The notes under the pieces are model-generated. The model had not been told where the DNA came from. It saw only the letters and a program-made list of their open reading frames with translations, and made no database searches. A program made the position numbers and the translations under genes. A DNA stretch of 64,000 nt from contig OY987232.1 in the NCBI GenBank assembly GCA_963920705.1, positions 15,439,726 through 15,503,725 of the forward strand, read 5' to 3'. The stretch comes from Odiellus spinosus. Taxonomy: Eukaryota > Arthropoda > Arachnida > Opiliones > Phalangiidae. Of the stretch, positions 21,826 through 34,895 are shown in pieces (position 1 is the stretch's first letter; each line of letters opens with the position of its first letter).

Positions 21826-24800
21826 TCATGTCTTTTTCAAGATCAACATTTGAGGATAGTGCAGGTTTTCGTCGTAAATATCAGATCTCTCTTCTAGTAA
21901 CTAGTAGTTAGAGAAAAGGCGCCACTATTAATTTAACTACAATGCTGCTGAATTTTATTCTACCGTATGAGTTCTTACCTGCTTATGAAGGTCCCAAACA
22001 TGAGTATCGTAAACTAATAATCGTTCGAATTGAAACCTTTCTTGTGCTAAATCGACAAATTGTTGAAATGTTTTCCCTCTGCTGGGAGCTAGAATGATTG
22101 CCAGGCCCTGTTTATAAGAAAGAGGCACGTACAAAATATATAACTCGCTTTCAGAATCCAATTCAGAGTACAGATTCAAAAATTAACTTCTTTATGAGCC
22201 ATATTGGCTCTTCCTGTAAAATGTTCAGTATTTCAAATAGTCAGGGAATAAATTTATTGAATGTAACGTACTCTAACATATTCAGATAATAGTTAAATGT
22301 ATAGGGTTTAAATTTCCTATCATTTTGTCCACAAGCGCTTCATCGGCTATCAAGAGCTACACAGACCTAACCATCTTGCCTATTTTGATACAAATTCATT
22401 ATTGGGCCTGAGGTTTCCATGTGATAAGGCGCGTCATCCTTTATGTGCAAGACATTTTCCTCAAATTTTTCTAATTTAAATAATTTTTCTATTTTTCATA
22501 ACACGGAAACATGTCTGAATTTTAATTTATATACTAACAACTTAGCTAAATGTATAAACGGAAAAAAATCAATACGTACGCTTCCTTTCAGAATTTTCCA
22601 AATAGTATTTGCTAACGGAATTCTACCTTCATCAAAATACAAACTGAAATTTAGAAAGTTTAGTGCATTATTTTCATGATGTTTTTCATAAACTGTTTTC
22701 TTAACATGGGAAGTTAATTAGGATTAGTCTTACCAATCTGCACATAAGATTATGTCAAATCTAGATCTCAGGTCACTCATATCTTCATCAATATCCCATC
22801 GAAGTAACCTGAAAAAAAAATGTAATACAAGAAATATATCGCCCAATCAAAGTTGGGTCCAGGGATTACTCGCGTATGATATCTATACTGATGTGGTTAT
22901 TTTTCTATGGCATATTTATACATCAAATCATATCATACGATCTTTGCGAAAGTGTTATCCTTTTTAATATTACACTTCATTATTATATTCAGTCTATAAA
23001 TACCTGGTTTTGACGTCGGTGGTACCAAACCAGGATGTATTGTGTTCTATGGCTAGCTGAACATTCTGTACGCATTTTACATTGCCATCAGTTAGGTAAA
23101 TTTCTTTTGCGTCAGCCGCAGCGGCCACCTATTGCAAACGCCAGTTATTATATGTGCTTAAAACACTATAGTTACAGTAAGAATCTTTTTAAAAATAACA
23201 AGAATTTCACAACAAAAGTAAATTAAATAAATAGAAGACATACTATTCTAAAACATTCTAATAGACGACTTCAATCAAGTTTGCGTCCTATTGTGAAATT
23301 ATCATTAGAAATATAATAAAAGCCAATCAATTAATAACACCATGAGGCGATAAGCTTTATGACGAAATAGGTTATAGAGTCTGAGAGCTAAGATGTCAGT
23401 TAAATTGTAAAAACGGCATAAAAAGCTATTGATACGGATGTTAAACTCTAGCCCAAGGTGGAAGGTTATATTCTAGCCACCTACTTCTAACAATTGCTCT
23501 TTAAAATTAGCACAAGTTACGTTGAAAAACAATTCATCGAGAGCGTTAGTTTATACTTTCTTTAATAAGGTAAAGCCTGTTTTCAATCAGCTTCAAGCTT
23601 ATATGAAATTAATTTAGATTTCAACTTTTCTGTCACTTTGAAGCCTGATAACGTGGGTTATACAATTGCTTCATCTTTGATTTGAAGCAAAGCTCTATTC
23701 TTGTCCAAAAATAAATCTTGATTGAAAATGCGGCTTTCGAAGTAATTTCAATCACTGTGACGTTTTTAAAAAAAAATTCGCCACCGTAGCTTGAGTTCAT
23801 TTAATAAATTTGCGTTTCATTGAAGTCGTCTATTGCTTTGTAAAACTTATAAATATAATAGATCGAATAATCACATAAACATTAATGAAATGAATCATTT
23901 CTTTGAATTTTCAAAATGTTTTAGTTTGTCTAACATCTCAAATGTTTTAAAAGGAGAAAATCCCGACGACAAATAACTCTATAGTCGTTAAATATAGGCC
24001 TACAAATGTTACAAAATACGGTAATGTAAAATCTGTGAGAAATAGTACACCAAGCGCATACGAGTCATGCTTGAAAATAAAGGTTTACGGCAAAAAAGTT
24101 GGCACGTACAAATGTATTACGAAAAATACAAAAAACGTCAAGATAAAAAGCGTGGAAGAGTTAGAGGGTCTTACCGCCAAACCACTGAGGCATGTCATTC
24201 CCCCGCCTAACTCGCAAACACTTTTGCCCCTGTTCCGGGTTAAGAGAATATAAGATCACTTTTAAAATTCATTAATAAGCCCATCAGTCGAACTAGAGAT
24301 CGTCAGGCTATCGTTTAGGGTTTATATAAGCTTATTTTTCCAAAGCAGGGTGAATTGAAAAATGACCAAAGCGAGCATTGCATGATATGTAGTATTTTAC
24401 GCAACCAATTTTAACTCTCTAGAAAATCCTATTTTCTATAAATAAACTAGCAAAGTTCAGAGTTTTATTTACTCTTATATTCAGAAACTTTCGTGCGCAG
24501 ATGAAGACGTAAAACTTGTTTTTAGTAATAGGCGAACCAAGAATGGATAGAAGTAACACTGGGAATTCTTAAGTACCCATAGACCCCATTCTAGGATCAT
24601 TTTCCAAACTGGGGGGACAGTTGCTAGCATCAACTTTCAACTTCATTCTCCCGTTACATAGTAAAATATTATAAACTTATACCAGCTTGTTTTGATTCGT
24701 GAGATACTCGCCATCACTGTCACATAAGACCATTAGCATAGGCTGCAAGGCCATTCTACGAATTAACCTCTTAGTCTCAGGAGACATTGACCACGAATAT

Positions 24801-27800
24801 AACAAGCCTGGTGCTCCCTTACCGAAAAATGATAGTCCGATCTGAAGAGGTCCTCAAGAACACTACAAAAGTCTTCTGGAAGTCTTTAAGACCTCTTAAG
24901 ACTACATAAGACACCCGAAAAACTTCCCCAAGACCTCTTAAGACCAACTTTTTTTGGTAAGGGCTAGTGAAACTCGGTTTGAAAGCTATTTAATTATTTA
25001 TATGAATGAATATGCTAAAAAAAAATATAGCAGTTCCTATTTGGTGTAGAACAACCTGGATTATCGTGAGTAGCTAAAACAGTACCAGTAAATGATGATT
25101 TTTAAGGAGTTTAAACTCATATGATGAATCTTGCACGATTGATTGATGATAATAATGCTCTTTGAAACACACCGTGACTGGGTATTGTTATTAACGCTCA
25201 TACTTATGGATATTTTCAAACTTATGGTGTGTCTTATTGAAATTCTAAACTAGTTTTAAAATAAAGCGGCAGCTTGGCAGGGTATTTTTTTTTTTTTTTT
25301 TTTAGAAAGCGAAAGCTCACCAAAACATTTCTTTATTTTTCAGGCAGTAGTAACCCAATACCTCTTCCGAAGGCCAAATACCTGAGAAAAAGCATCAAAA
25401 CCCAAACCACCAAATGGCGTCAGTTAGATTTTTCCAAAAGGTTGTCAAAATTAAGGGATAATAGGATTCTAGGCGTTAAAAACTAAGGAAAGCGCCAAGC
25501 AGGCATACCGCCACATACGTACAAATATTTCCGGTGTTGTCAAAACCTTTTAGATCCTCAATCGTAATTCTATTCGATAAAAACCTACATAGGAAGAGAA
25601 TGAGACAGTACATCAGTACCAGACTGAAATCCACAAAAATATATAAGATATTTATAGGTCCAAAAAGCCAAAATAATAGGATATTTTTAGTTCCAAAATT
25701 ATCAAAGCTGTTACGACTAGTTTTATAGGTTTAAAATGTAGAAATATTGGAGCTTTAGATATGTAAGAAGAGGGGGGGGGGGGTTAATTTGGCTGTACCC
25801 AAGTAACAGAAGAGAATTACAGTTTTGCACAGTGCATTAATTGGTCCTAAAGTCATAAACTTTAACTTGAGTTGAATCTGAATTTACCCAACATAACAAA
25901 AGTATAGGTATTATCAGAAGCTAATGAAACCCTCCTTTGAAGTCTACTACTCTAATGTTCCATATAGCGCTCCTCTCTGTATGGGTAAAATTCCCAATTT
26001 TACGAGATTGGAGGGGTCCTTCTTCATACCCCCTGTCTACGGAAAATTGGAAAGTCTCTCTCTCCACAAACGACGACGTTTTTTTGACGAACTCCAAGAC
26101 TGCTAGAGATATTCGCTCGACGAACTCCCGCTCCGAAAATATCTACCGTTAGGAGGCGTACGAATCGCGCTTTTTGAAACTAACCCATACAGAGAGGGGT
26201 AGACAAGACCCGGGAGTAAGAGACTTCAAAGGAGGGTTTCATCGGCTTCTGGTATTATAGGATAGAAATACAAGTATAGGCTTTTATAGGACAATCAAGG
26301 AATTATAGGTTCTCTTGGAGACCATAGTCGTTCCTGATACGACTACAATTTTTTAAAATAAATAATTTTAAACATAGTTTCTACTTATCCTATCATTTCA
26401 TACGATAAATTCCAAACAAAAGTATTTTACGTAATCATTTCGAAATACCAGAAACTACTTTGTATACTTTTAAAATGTCTCACCTAAGCCAGAGTCGAAA
26501 ATTAGGATATTCAGTGTAAAAACACTCGAACCAACTGCCTCTGTTTTCTTCAAGATCAATGCTGTGCAGCGCGATCATTCTGAGCAACCCAAATGTTGAG
26601 AAGGAGCGCAATGAGCCCGGTGTCGCTTCCAAATGGTGAAGGCGGCTCTTTTTGAGTGCCTGCGTTCCACATTTTTAATTGTGATACTCAGGATACAATA
26701 TTATTTCAATTTCTAGTTGCATTCAAATGCCCGTTACAAACTTTAAAAAGTAACTCTGAGCTAAAAATGATATTTATTTTTTTTATTTTTAAGAAATTGC
26801 ACACTTTTACCACAGTTTGTACGCATCCTAGATATCCTGAATAAGTCAGGGGTTCCCAAAATTGGAATAAATAAACAATATTTTTATTTATAAAATAAAT
26901 TTATTTATTTATTTATTGTTGTTTTGGAGGCAATACATGCTGCTAAGCTATATAATATATATATAATAATAATATATATTTTTTTACTATAAATTTCATT
27001 GGCCTAAGACTATTATAATCAACCAACATAATGTCTAGAATTAATTTCATTGCATTCTTAGATTAAACATTTCTTTGGCCTCCTAGACTAAGCATTTTAT
27101 TGGCCTCCCTGATTATAAAAATCATTGGCTTCCTACATTTCATTGACTGTTTAGACTACAATGCACAGCAATATCTTTAAAAAATTGCAATGCAGTGGAA
27201 TATCTTTAAAATTACAAAGCAATGCCATATCCTCAATTATAATACAATGTCATATCTTCAATTATAATGCAATGAAATATTCAATTATAATAAACATCTT
27301 CATATGCAATATCTTCATGTAATACAGTGCAAAATCTTCATATAATACAGTGCAATATGTACTACATCTTCATATAATACAGTGCAATATGTACTACATC
27401 TTCATATAACACAGTGCAATATGTTCTCTTCATATAACACAGTGCAAAATCTTCATATAATACAGTGCTATATGTACTACATCTTCATATAACACAGTGC
27501 AATATGTACTCTTCATATAACACAGTGCAATATGTACTCTTCATATAACACAGTGCAATATGTACTATATCTTCATATAACACAGTGCAATATGTTCTAT
27601 ATCTTCATATAAAACAGTGCAATATGTTCTATATCTTCATATAACACAGTGCAATATGTACCATATCTTCATATAATACAGTGCAATATGTACTATATCT
27701 TCATATAACACAGTGCAATATGTACCATATCTTCATATAATACAGTGCAATATGTACTATATCTTCATTTAATACAGTGCAATATGTACTATATCTTCAT

Positions 27801-29560
27801 ATAATACAGTGCAATATGTACTATATCTTCATATAATACAGTGCAATATGTACTATATCTTCATATAATACAGTGCAATATGTATAGTACTATCTTTGTA
27901 TACTACTGGGCTATCTCTTCATGTACTATAATGCTATCTCCATATACTATAACGCTATCTCCATATACTATAACGCTATCTCCATATACTATAATGCTAT
28001 CTCCATATACTATAATGCTATCTCCATATACTATAATGCTATCTCCATATACTATAATGCTATCTCCATATACTATAATGCTATCTCCATATACTATAAT
28101 GCTATCTCCATATACTATAATGCTATCTCCATGTACTATAATGCTATCTCTTCATGTACTATAATGCTATCTCTTCATGTACTATAATGCTATCTCCATA
28201 TACTATAATGCTATCTCCATATCCTATAATGCTATCTCCATATCCGATAATGCTTAATGTTCAGATACTATAATGCTTAATGTTCAGATACTATAATGCT
28301 ATATGTTCATCTACTATAATGCTATATGTTCATCTACTATAATGCTATATGTTCATCTACTATAATGCTATATGTTCATCTACTATAATGCTATATGTTC
28401 ATCTACTATAATGCTATATGTTCATCTACTATAATGCTATATGTTCATCTACTATAATGCTATATGTTCATCTACTATAATGCTATATGTTCATCTACTA
28501 TAATTCTATATGTTCATCTACTATAATTCTATATGTTCATCTACTATAATTCTATATGTTCATCTACTATAATTCTATATGTTCATCTACTATAATTCTA
28601 TATGTTCATCTACTATAATTCTATATGTTCATCTACTATAATTCTATATGTTCATCTACTATAATTCTATATGTTCATCTACTATAATTCTATATGTTCA
28701 TCTACTATAATGCTATATGTGCATCTACTATAATGCTATATGTTCATCTACTATAATGCTATATGTTCATCTACTATAATGCTATATGTTCATCTACTAT
28801 AATGCTATATGTCCATCTACTATAATGCTATATGTTCATCTACTATAATGCTATATGTTCATCCATTATAATGCTGTATGTGCATCTACTATAGTGCTAT
28901 ATTTTCATGTACTATAATGCTATATCTCCATGTACTATAGTACTATATCTTCATATACAATAGTGATATATTCGTGTATGTAATATAGTGCTATCATGAA
29001 ATATAGTGAAATATCTTCATGAACTATAGGGCAACTGCAACATCATCATATGTTATAGTGCATATACTATAGTGCTATCATGAACTATAGTGCAAATCAT
29101 CATATGTTATAGTGCTATCATGTAAAATATAGATTAATATATTAATGTAACATAGTGCTATATCTTCATATAACATAGTGCTATATCTTCATGTAACATA
29201 GTGCTATATCTTCATGTAACATAGTGCTATATCTTCATGTAACATAGTGCTATATCTTCATGTAACATAGTGCTATATCTTCATGTAACAGTGCTATATC
29301 TTCATGTAATATAGTGCTATATCTTCATGTAATATAGTGCTATATCTTCATGTAATGCAGTGCAATATTTTCGTATGATATAGTGCAATATTAACAAATA
29401 ATGAGGAATTAATCCCTGTCTAGGCTATGTGAAAAAGAAAAAGAAAAGGGCCTATAAGGCAGCAGACCTTTGCGAGGATTTTCCAGCGTTGTTTGGCCAC
29501 GGATATGCCGTGCCAATTAACCAAGCTTTCTCTGGAATGACTACATGATGGAACTGACAT
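21826..29560 (-). CDS. CAMKMT: Calmodulin-lysine N-methyltransferase, complete, 10 exons
   Basis: SAM-dependent class I methyltransferase that trimethylates one lysine of calmodulin. Coding exons in order: 29560-29468, 26659-26484, 25584-25523, 25381-25321, 24229-24175, 23128-23004, 22808-22734, 22643-22580, 22107-21979, 21888-21826. The sum is 903 bases: 300 residues plus TGA (the human protein is about 323). Phases agree at all nine joints. Features in order: KQRWKILAK then ALKKSRL (near 31), [20 protein letters not shown] (junctions inside), motif I VCELGGGMTCLSGLA for SAM binding, LTDGN, LLRWD, the family signature FDIILCADCLYFD, AIILAPSRGKTFQQF, and the C-terminal IYDENLHYPQMLILKK. The start ATG sits in AAAAATGT. 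Oddities: the intron 1 donor is the weak GTCTGC, the last acceptor (AAGAG) is weak, and intron 1 contains the minisatellite field 27160-29400. Confidence 0.93.
24816..24963. mobile_element. MITE family 4 copy in a CAMKMT intron
   Basis: 148 bp, ends CCCTTACCG and GGTAAGGG, flanked by CT on both sides. Lies between CAMKMT exons 25381-25321 and 24229-24175. Confidence 0.8.
25915..26251. mobile_element. MITE family 2 (CAGAAGC termini), copy a, in a CAMKMT intron
   Basis: 337 bp from CAGAAGCTAATGAAACCCTC to GGGTTTCATCGGCTTCTG with a perfect 7-bp duplication GTATTAT (25908-25914, 26252-26258). Open frames of 60-71 residues across it recur in every copy and are repeat artefacts. Confidence 0.93.
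26660..29467. repeat. CAMKMT intron 1: AT-rich minisatellite field
   Basis: From about 27160 to 29400 the intron is nearly all tandem repeats of different period: about 32 bp (TCTTCATATAATACAGTGCA core, 27290-27890), 21 bp (CTATAATGCTATCTCCATATA, 27905-28250), 23 bp (TACTATAATGCTATATGTTC core, 28255-28930) and 23 bp (CATAGTGCTATATCTTCATG core, 29135-29345). The units share the word TATAATGCTAT or its drift, so the arrays look like one lineage that changed period. Repetitive open frames here are not genes. Confidence 0.9.
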
Positions 29561-29639
29561 TTTTCAACACCGAGAATGAACATTTCCCATCACTTTCCAA
29601 AATGCAAATGCCGGTACTTCAATCGGATCTCATGTTTTG

Positions 29640-29822
29640 CAGCGGGGATTCTACAGTCGCGCACCCTTAAGCTCTACGCCATTTTTATAACCGGCTTAAT
29701 ATTGTCAGAGACTCGGAGCACAAGTACTTGTGGACACTGACCCTAAAACACACTCGGCATAGGTACAGAATGTCATTTAACTCGAGAAGTTCCAGTATTT
29801 GCCGTGAGATGGCACCAGCATA
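29640..29822 (+). promoter_or_regulatory. Candidate divergent promoter and first exon opposite CAMKMT
   Basis: Between the CAMKMT start (29560, minus) and a strong plus-strand donor GTAAGT at 29823 lies a GC-richer, stop-poor stretch. An ATG at 29769 opens 18 codons (MSFNSRSSSICREMAPAY) running into the donor with phase 1. This has the shape of a first exon of a divergently transcribed gene or non-coding RNA. No in-phase second exon was found, and the phase does not fit zinc-finger exon 2, so no product is proposed. Confidence 0.3.
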
Positions 29823-30246
29823 TCAGGGTAAGTGTTTTAATCTTATAGATTTTAAGTAAAGAGCAAGTGTCATGTTTCGTAAATTGTTTATTTTGGTAGA
29901 TAACGATTTTTCGAAATTATCCATGAAAAGTTCAGATTTCTTTAAAAGTATTTCGCGCTAATAGGCCTACATATATCCTATTTGAATTCTTGAAGTAATT
30001 AAATTCAGTTTAAAAATTTTAATTACAAAAGGCGATAAGATAAATATACACAATTAATTTTATTAACCTTGAAAGAGTTTCCTCTTCCCCTTTAACACAG
30101 GATTTTAATTGTATAAATTAAAGGCTTAACATTTTATTCATAGACATTAGACTAAAATGGTGATCTGAACTATTAACAAAAAAATTTGCTATAAATTTTG
30201 CCCCTTTTTTAAAGTCAACTTCCCTTATGCACACAGTCTTGCTTTG

Positions 30247-30484
30247 CAGGGACGGAAATAAGGAATTTTTCTTATTGGACAAATGTCCAGTAACCCCCCT
30301 TAAAAATTCAAAAGTTATCGGACATTTAACAAAATTACCGGACAATGCTACATTTCTTGTATTGAAATGTACTTTTTTTTATCGGACATTTGTCCAGTGA
30401 CCCCCTCTTAAAAATAAAAAGTTATCGGACATTTGGAAAATTTATCGGACAATGACCAGTGACTTGTGCTTATTTCCGTCCCTG
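30247..30484. mobile_element. hAT-type MITE with perfect 8-bp duplication
   Basis: 238 bp, ends CAGGGACGGAAATAAG and CTTATTTCCGTCCCTG, flanked by TTGCTTTG on both sides (30239-30246 and 30485-30492). CAG-type termini with 8-bp duplications are the hAT pattern. Inside, ATCGGACATTTGTCCAGTGA-like units occur twice. It lies 79 bp beyond the IR stop codon, so probably in that 3' UTR. Related copies: 46083-46296 (left end lost) and 49785-49988. Confidence 0.88.
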
Positions 30485-30562
30485 TTGCTTTGACTGTACA
30501 AATTGTTATGGCCAACGTCGTCTGCTAAGCAAGAAAATTAAGCCTTTTTAATGGTTATGTCT

Positions 30563-33500
30563 CTATTTTTTAGCATAATAGCGGTTATAGTGTAATTTCT
30601 CAAGTATTAAAATAAGCCAAGCAACTAAATAAGAAACAATTAACATTTTGAAAATGATAGCCATGTTGGATTTGTCGATATATACAATGTCCCCTTGTTC
30701 ATTTCCATCGGTTCTTCCTGCCAAAAAGGTATCATAGGATTTCCATTTTATTATGAAGCCGTATGCTAATATATCAAGCGCTCTGTGAAAAAAATTAATC
30801 GTATTATGGTATTACCAAAAGTCTATCACTTTATTTCATAAAAGTAAACAACACCCCGTGGCTTAATACTGTCAGCAAAGGCCCAAGGTAGACGTACAGC
30901 AGCCGCAGACGGTGTAAGTAATGAGTTGGAGGAAAGACAATATAGCCAAGCGCGGCCCGCCTCAAAATATTGAGGAATAGTCCAAACCACTAGAGACAGA
31001 CAGGGGTGATGACTTTTTTGTCTATTTTTAAGTGATAAGCTAGTAAGTCTACCTTGGCCTTTTGCTGATAGTACTAAGCTACGGCTCGTTGTTTACTTTT
31101 ATTGAATAAAATGATAGACTTTTAGTATTAGGACATCATAATAAGATGTATGATTAGAGAATATCTTTGTTTCCATGTTCTTAGGTGCGTAAATCAGTTC
31201 TTGGTTTTACATTTTAAAACAAGCTTTAGCTAGAGCCTGTTTACTACTAAAAACCCACCACACTACTGCATTTGCCTATAAATTCTTACGTGTTGTCAAA
31301 AGCGTTCTTGTAAGGAAATGATGGTCTGTAGGCTATGGCCCTGTTACTTATCATCAGACGCTCTTCGGCAATGTTAAAGTTCTTCAAAGAAATTTTGTTG
31401 TGGTTGGCGAAATTTTTAACGCTTTCTTCGGACGCGATAAAAACCAAGTTGGATTTGAGGATTAGATTAAAAGCGTCCGAGTATTTTAATCCTTTGCCTT
31501 CAGTCAATGAATGGGCAATAAATCGCAAGTCGGGCCTCGGAGATGTCTGCTCGTGATAAAAAAACAAGGTTTTTCATATAGCCTGGTTTTGCATTTAGAA
31601 CTCATGGAGATCTTGCAAAAAGTGCGACAACTTGCAAATCAGTACAATCTAATCTAATCTTTTTAACTGGGCAAAATCTTCAAGACATATCTCTTAAGCA
31701 ACTTCAAGACGCGTATCTTAGGCAACATCGAGGTTAGCAGATGATGTTGACCATAACAAATTGTACAGTCAAAGTTAGGATGTGTGCATAAAGGAAGAGC
31801 ATATAATAGGGGCAAATTTTAGAGCAAATAAGGCCTTTAAAGGCCCTATCTCCACTAAAATTTGCCCCTTTAAAATCTCCCTTGAAAGGAGCCTTAAAAA
31901 TCGGAGATAGCCCCTTTAAGATGTCACACTTAGAGCAGGCTTACAAGTTACAACCAAATTGGGAGTAAATACCTTTATATAATTGCGAGTGTAATCGTAC
32001 CCGGTTGGCGTATTTAAAGCAACGTTTTTGTATTTAATGGCGTCAACTAAGTCCTTAATGGTATCAATATTGAAAATTGAGAGCTTGGTATTGACTTCGG
32101 ATGACAGGTGTGACTTGTAAAGAGTCAGTACGTAGCTCAAATACACGAATATTAAAGCAGTCAACATTGTAGTAAATGATTTAGGCTTGACTGTCAAATA
32201 AATAGTCCAGTAAAGGCATAATTAGATTGGTTATTAGAGTCTAAAAATATCTTGTTTTTGGGAAGAGGTAAATTACATCTAAAGACATATCTCGGAGAAT
32301 GTCAAGTCATCCCTTCGGCAACTTCAACACATTTCTCTTAGGCAATGTCAAGACATCTCTTAGGCAACAAGACATGTCTTAACGACTTTAAGACATCCTT
32401 TATCACAAGTTCCCCTGAGATTTATATTATTTTATATTTTGTACAATATATTTATTTGTATGTTCTAATCAATTCCAAAATTTCGATATTTTATATTCAA
32501 ATCTTGCCTAAAATTTAAAAAATGAACTGCGATTAACAACCCCATTTAAAATCGCCGCCTTTACTAGCTTAGCAGACGACATTGACCATAACAACTTGTA
32601 CAGTCAAAAACACACTCAAAATTATTGTCAAGCATATGAGTCAGCTATGACATATGGGCCGTTAAAGGTTCCACTGAAATTAACAGCTAAATTACCAAAA
32701 AGTTAATTTGAAATTCCTTTTTTGTTTTTAATATTAATGTTAAATTTAAAGTTTGCTTTAAGTTAGCAGAAACGTTTGATCAGCATTTTTTTATTTCTAG
32801 CCCTCTGATCTCTCCCGATTCGACAACTACGTAAATATTATTTGGACAACTTGCCAGAAACTCTTGTGACCGTTTATTTCCAGCCCTGTTCTCTGCCCTC
32901 GCGGCTAAAATAATATGTAGCAGACCATAAACTTCATTGCTAGCGAAATGCATCATATTCATGTCCTGTAGCGAGGTTTTGACCTTTTTTACGCGTAGGC
33001 TAGTGATTTTACGGTACAATGTTTGTAAGTTTTTTTCTTTCCTCGTTTTCAAAAAAACGTCAACATAAACTACGGGACGTCTCCAAGTTTGAATTATCAA
33101 TTTTAATCGGTCATTTTCACCCTGACGCTAACGTGTGAAAGCGCGCAAAAATTTTCAACCCGTTACTCGAGTTTAGTACCCCCAACATCACCCGAAACAG
33201 TGGTAGCAAACGGACGCTGTAATATTCGAAACGAAAAGGAATCGTAATTTCTTCAGGTTTAAACTTTATTTTTATTCAGCTGTTTTGTGCGCGTATCGAA
33301 ATGAAGATGTGTTGTGCGCTATCGAAAATAAGAATGGTCAAAAACAAGGCCTAAAATTAATCCAGTGAAAATTGTTACGCGAATGATCAAGCAATCACAT
33401 CGGATGTACTTATCGGAAGATTTTGGATAACCGACGTAAGAAATTGAAACTTGACCCGTGAAAAGCCAGCCCTAAGTGGATTAAAGTGTTAAAAGCGATT

Positions 33501-34863
33501 TTGTGAATTCTGAGTTTGGATTTATAACGTTCGTCGCGCTAAGCCTCGGCCGTGGAGCTTCTTCGCCGTTACTATTTTTGCATCGGACCTTCATCACTCC
33601 AGCTCCGATGTCGCAGTAAGTGAACTTTTAATTGATTCTGTTATTTTGTATTTTAAGGGTTATTGTAACTCGTTGCTAAATGTCAGTCGTACCACCGTTA
33701 TTTAATTATACCCTTCGAGAAGGAATAGGCGCAGTTCTCTAATGCATATTAAAAGCTTTGCAGAGGTGAAAAAAATATAACTCTTCATAAATTTGCAAAT
33801 CTAGCTACGAATATGTATTGACCGTACTAATTATGGTTCCCTGGCTATAGAGGGTAAAAAATGCTGTTAAGATCCAATCAAAATTGTGTGAAAAAAATTA
33901 AATAATTGTAGAAAACTTATTGTGAGGAAATCCGTGGGAAAATGTTAAAAAATTGGGTAACATAGGGAAACCCCATGTGGTAGGGAGGTTTTTTACGTTA
34001 CTCATGGAAACAGTTATAATATAATCGTGGGAACAATTGCGGGGAAAATCACCTTGGCAAAACATTCCACCAATAAGACTTAGATTAAAAATAATAAAGG
34101 ACAAATATTTTGGAATTAATTTCTGTATGAAATAAAATGAAATAGTTTCTATAAATCCGAAAAAGTATGTATATTTCGAATGGAAAATTTGTTTTAATCG
34201 CTAGGGCCTCCCTACCTACCCCTAAAAAATATTGGCACCCCACTCTAAGGGCATCTTCTGATCTAGTATCTATAAAATCAGAAGCCGATGAAACCCTCCT
34301 TTGAAGTCTACTACTCTAATGTTCTCTGTATGGGTAAAATTCCCAATTTTACAAGATCAGAGGGGTCCTACTTCATACCCCCTGTCTACGGAAAATTGGA
34401 AATTCTATCTCTCTCCACAAACGACGACGTTTTTTAAACGAACTCCAAGGCTGCTAGAGATATTCGCTGGACGAACTCCCGCTCCGAAAATATCTACCGT
34501 TAGGAGGCGTACGAATCGCGCTTTTTGAAACTAACCCATACAGAGAGGGGTAGACAAGACCCGGAAGTAATAGACTTCAAAGGAGGGTTTCATCGGCTTC
34601 TGATAAAATGTATATTTACCCAAGACACGATTGGCCGTGACTAGTGTAAGAATGTTCCAAAAAGACAAGTTCTTCAGTTGATATTTCTGTGTCGGCGAAC
34701 AACAGAGCCGTAACACGGGATACAAAAATAGAATGACTAAAAGAAAAACTCCCAGAAGACATCGAGTCTTAAATTACAATTGTAATATTAGCGATATTAT
34801 CAAAATTGGGGCTAGTTAAAATTGATCTTCCGACAAGCTCACGAATTTAATCTTTAGAAACTG

Positions 34864-34895
<32 letters not shown>

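Noticed and set aside
22098-22289. 63-codon plus-strand frame
   Set aside because: Crosses the acceptor of a CAMKMT exon on the opposite strand; no support of its own.
27841-28187. Open frames with YYNAIS or TIMLSPY repeats
   Set aside because: They are translations of a 21-bp AT-rich minisatellite inside CAMKMT intron 1, with no start context or splice support.
31335-31556. 73-codon plus-strand frame
   Set aside because: Antisense of an IR S2-lobe exon, which has in-phase splice sites on the minus strand.
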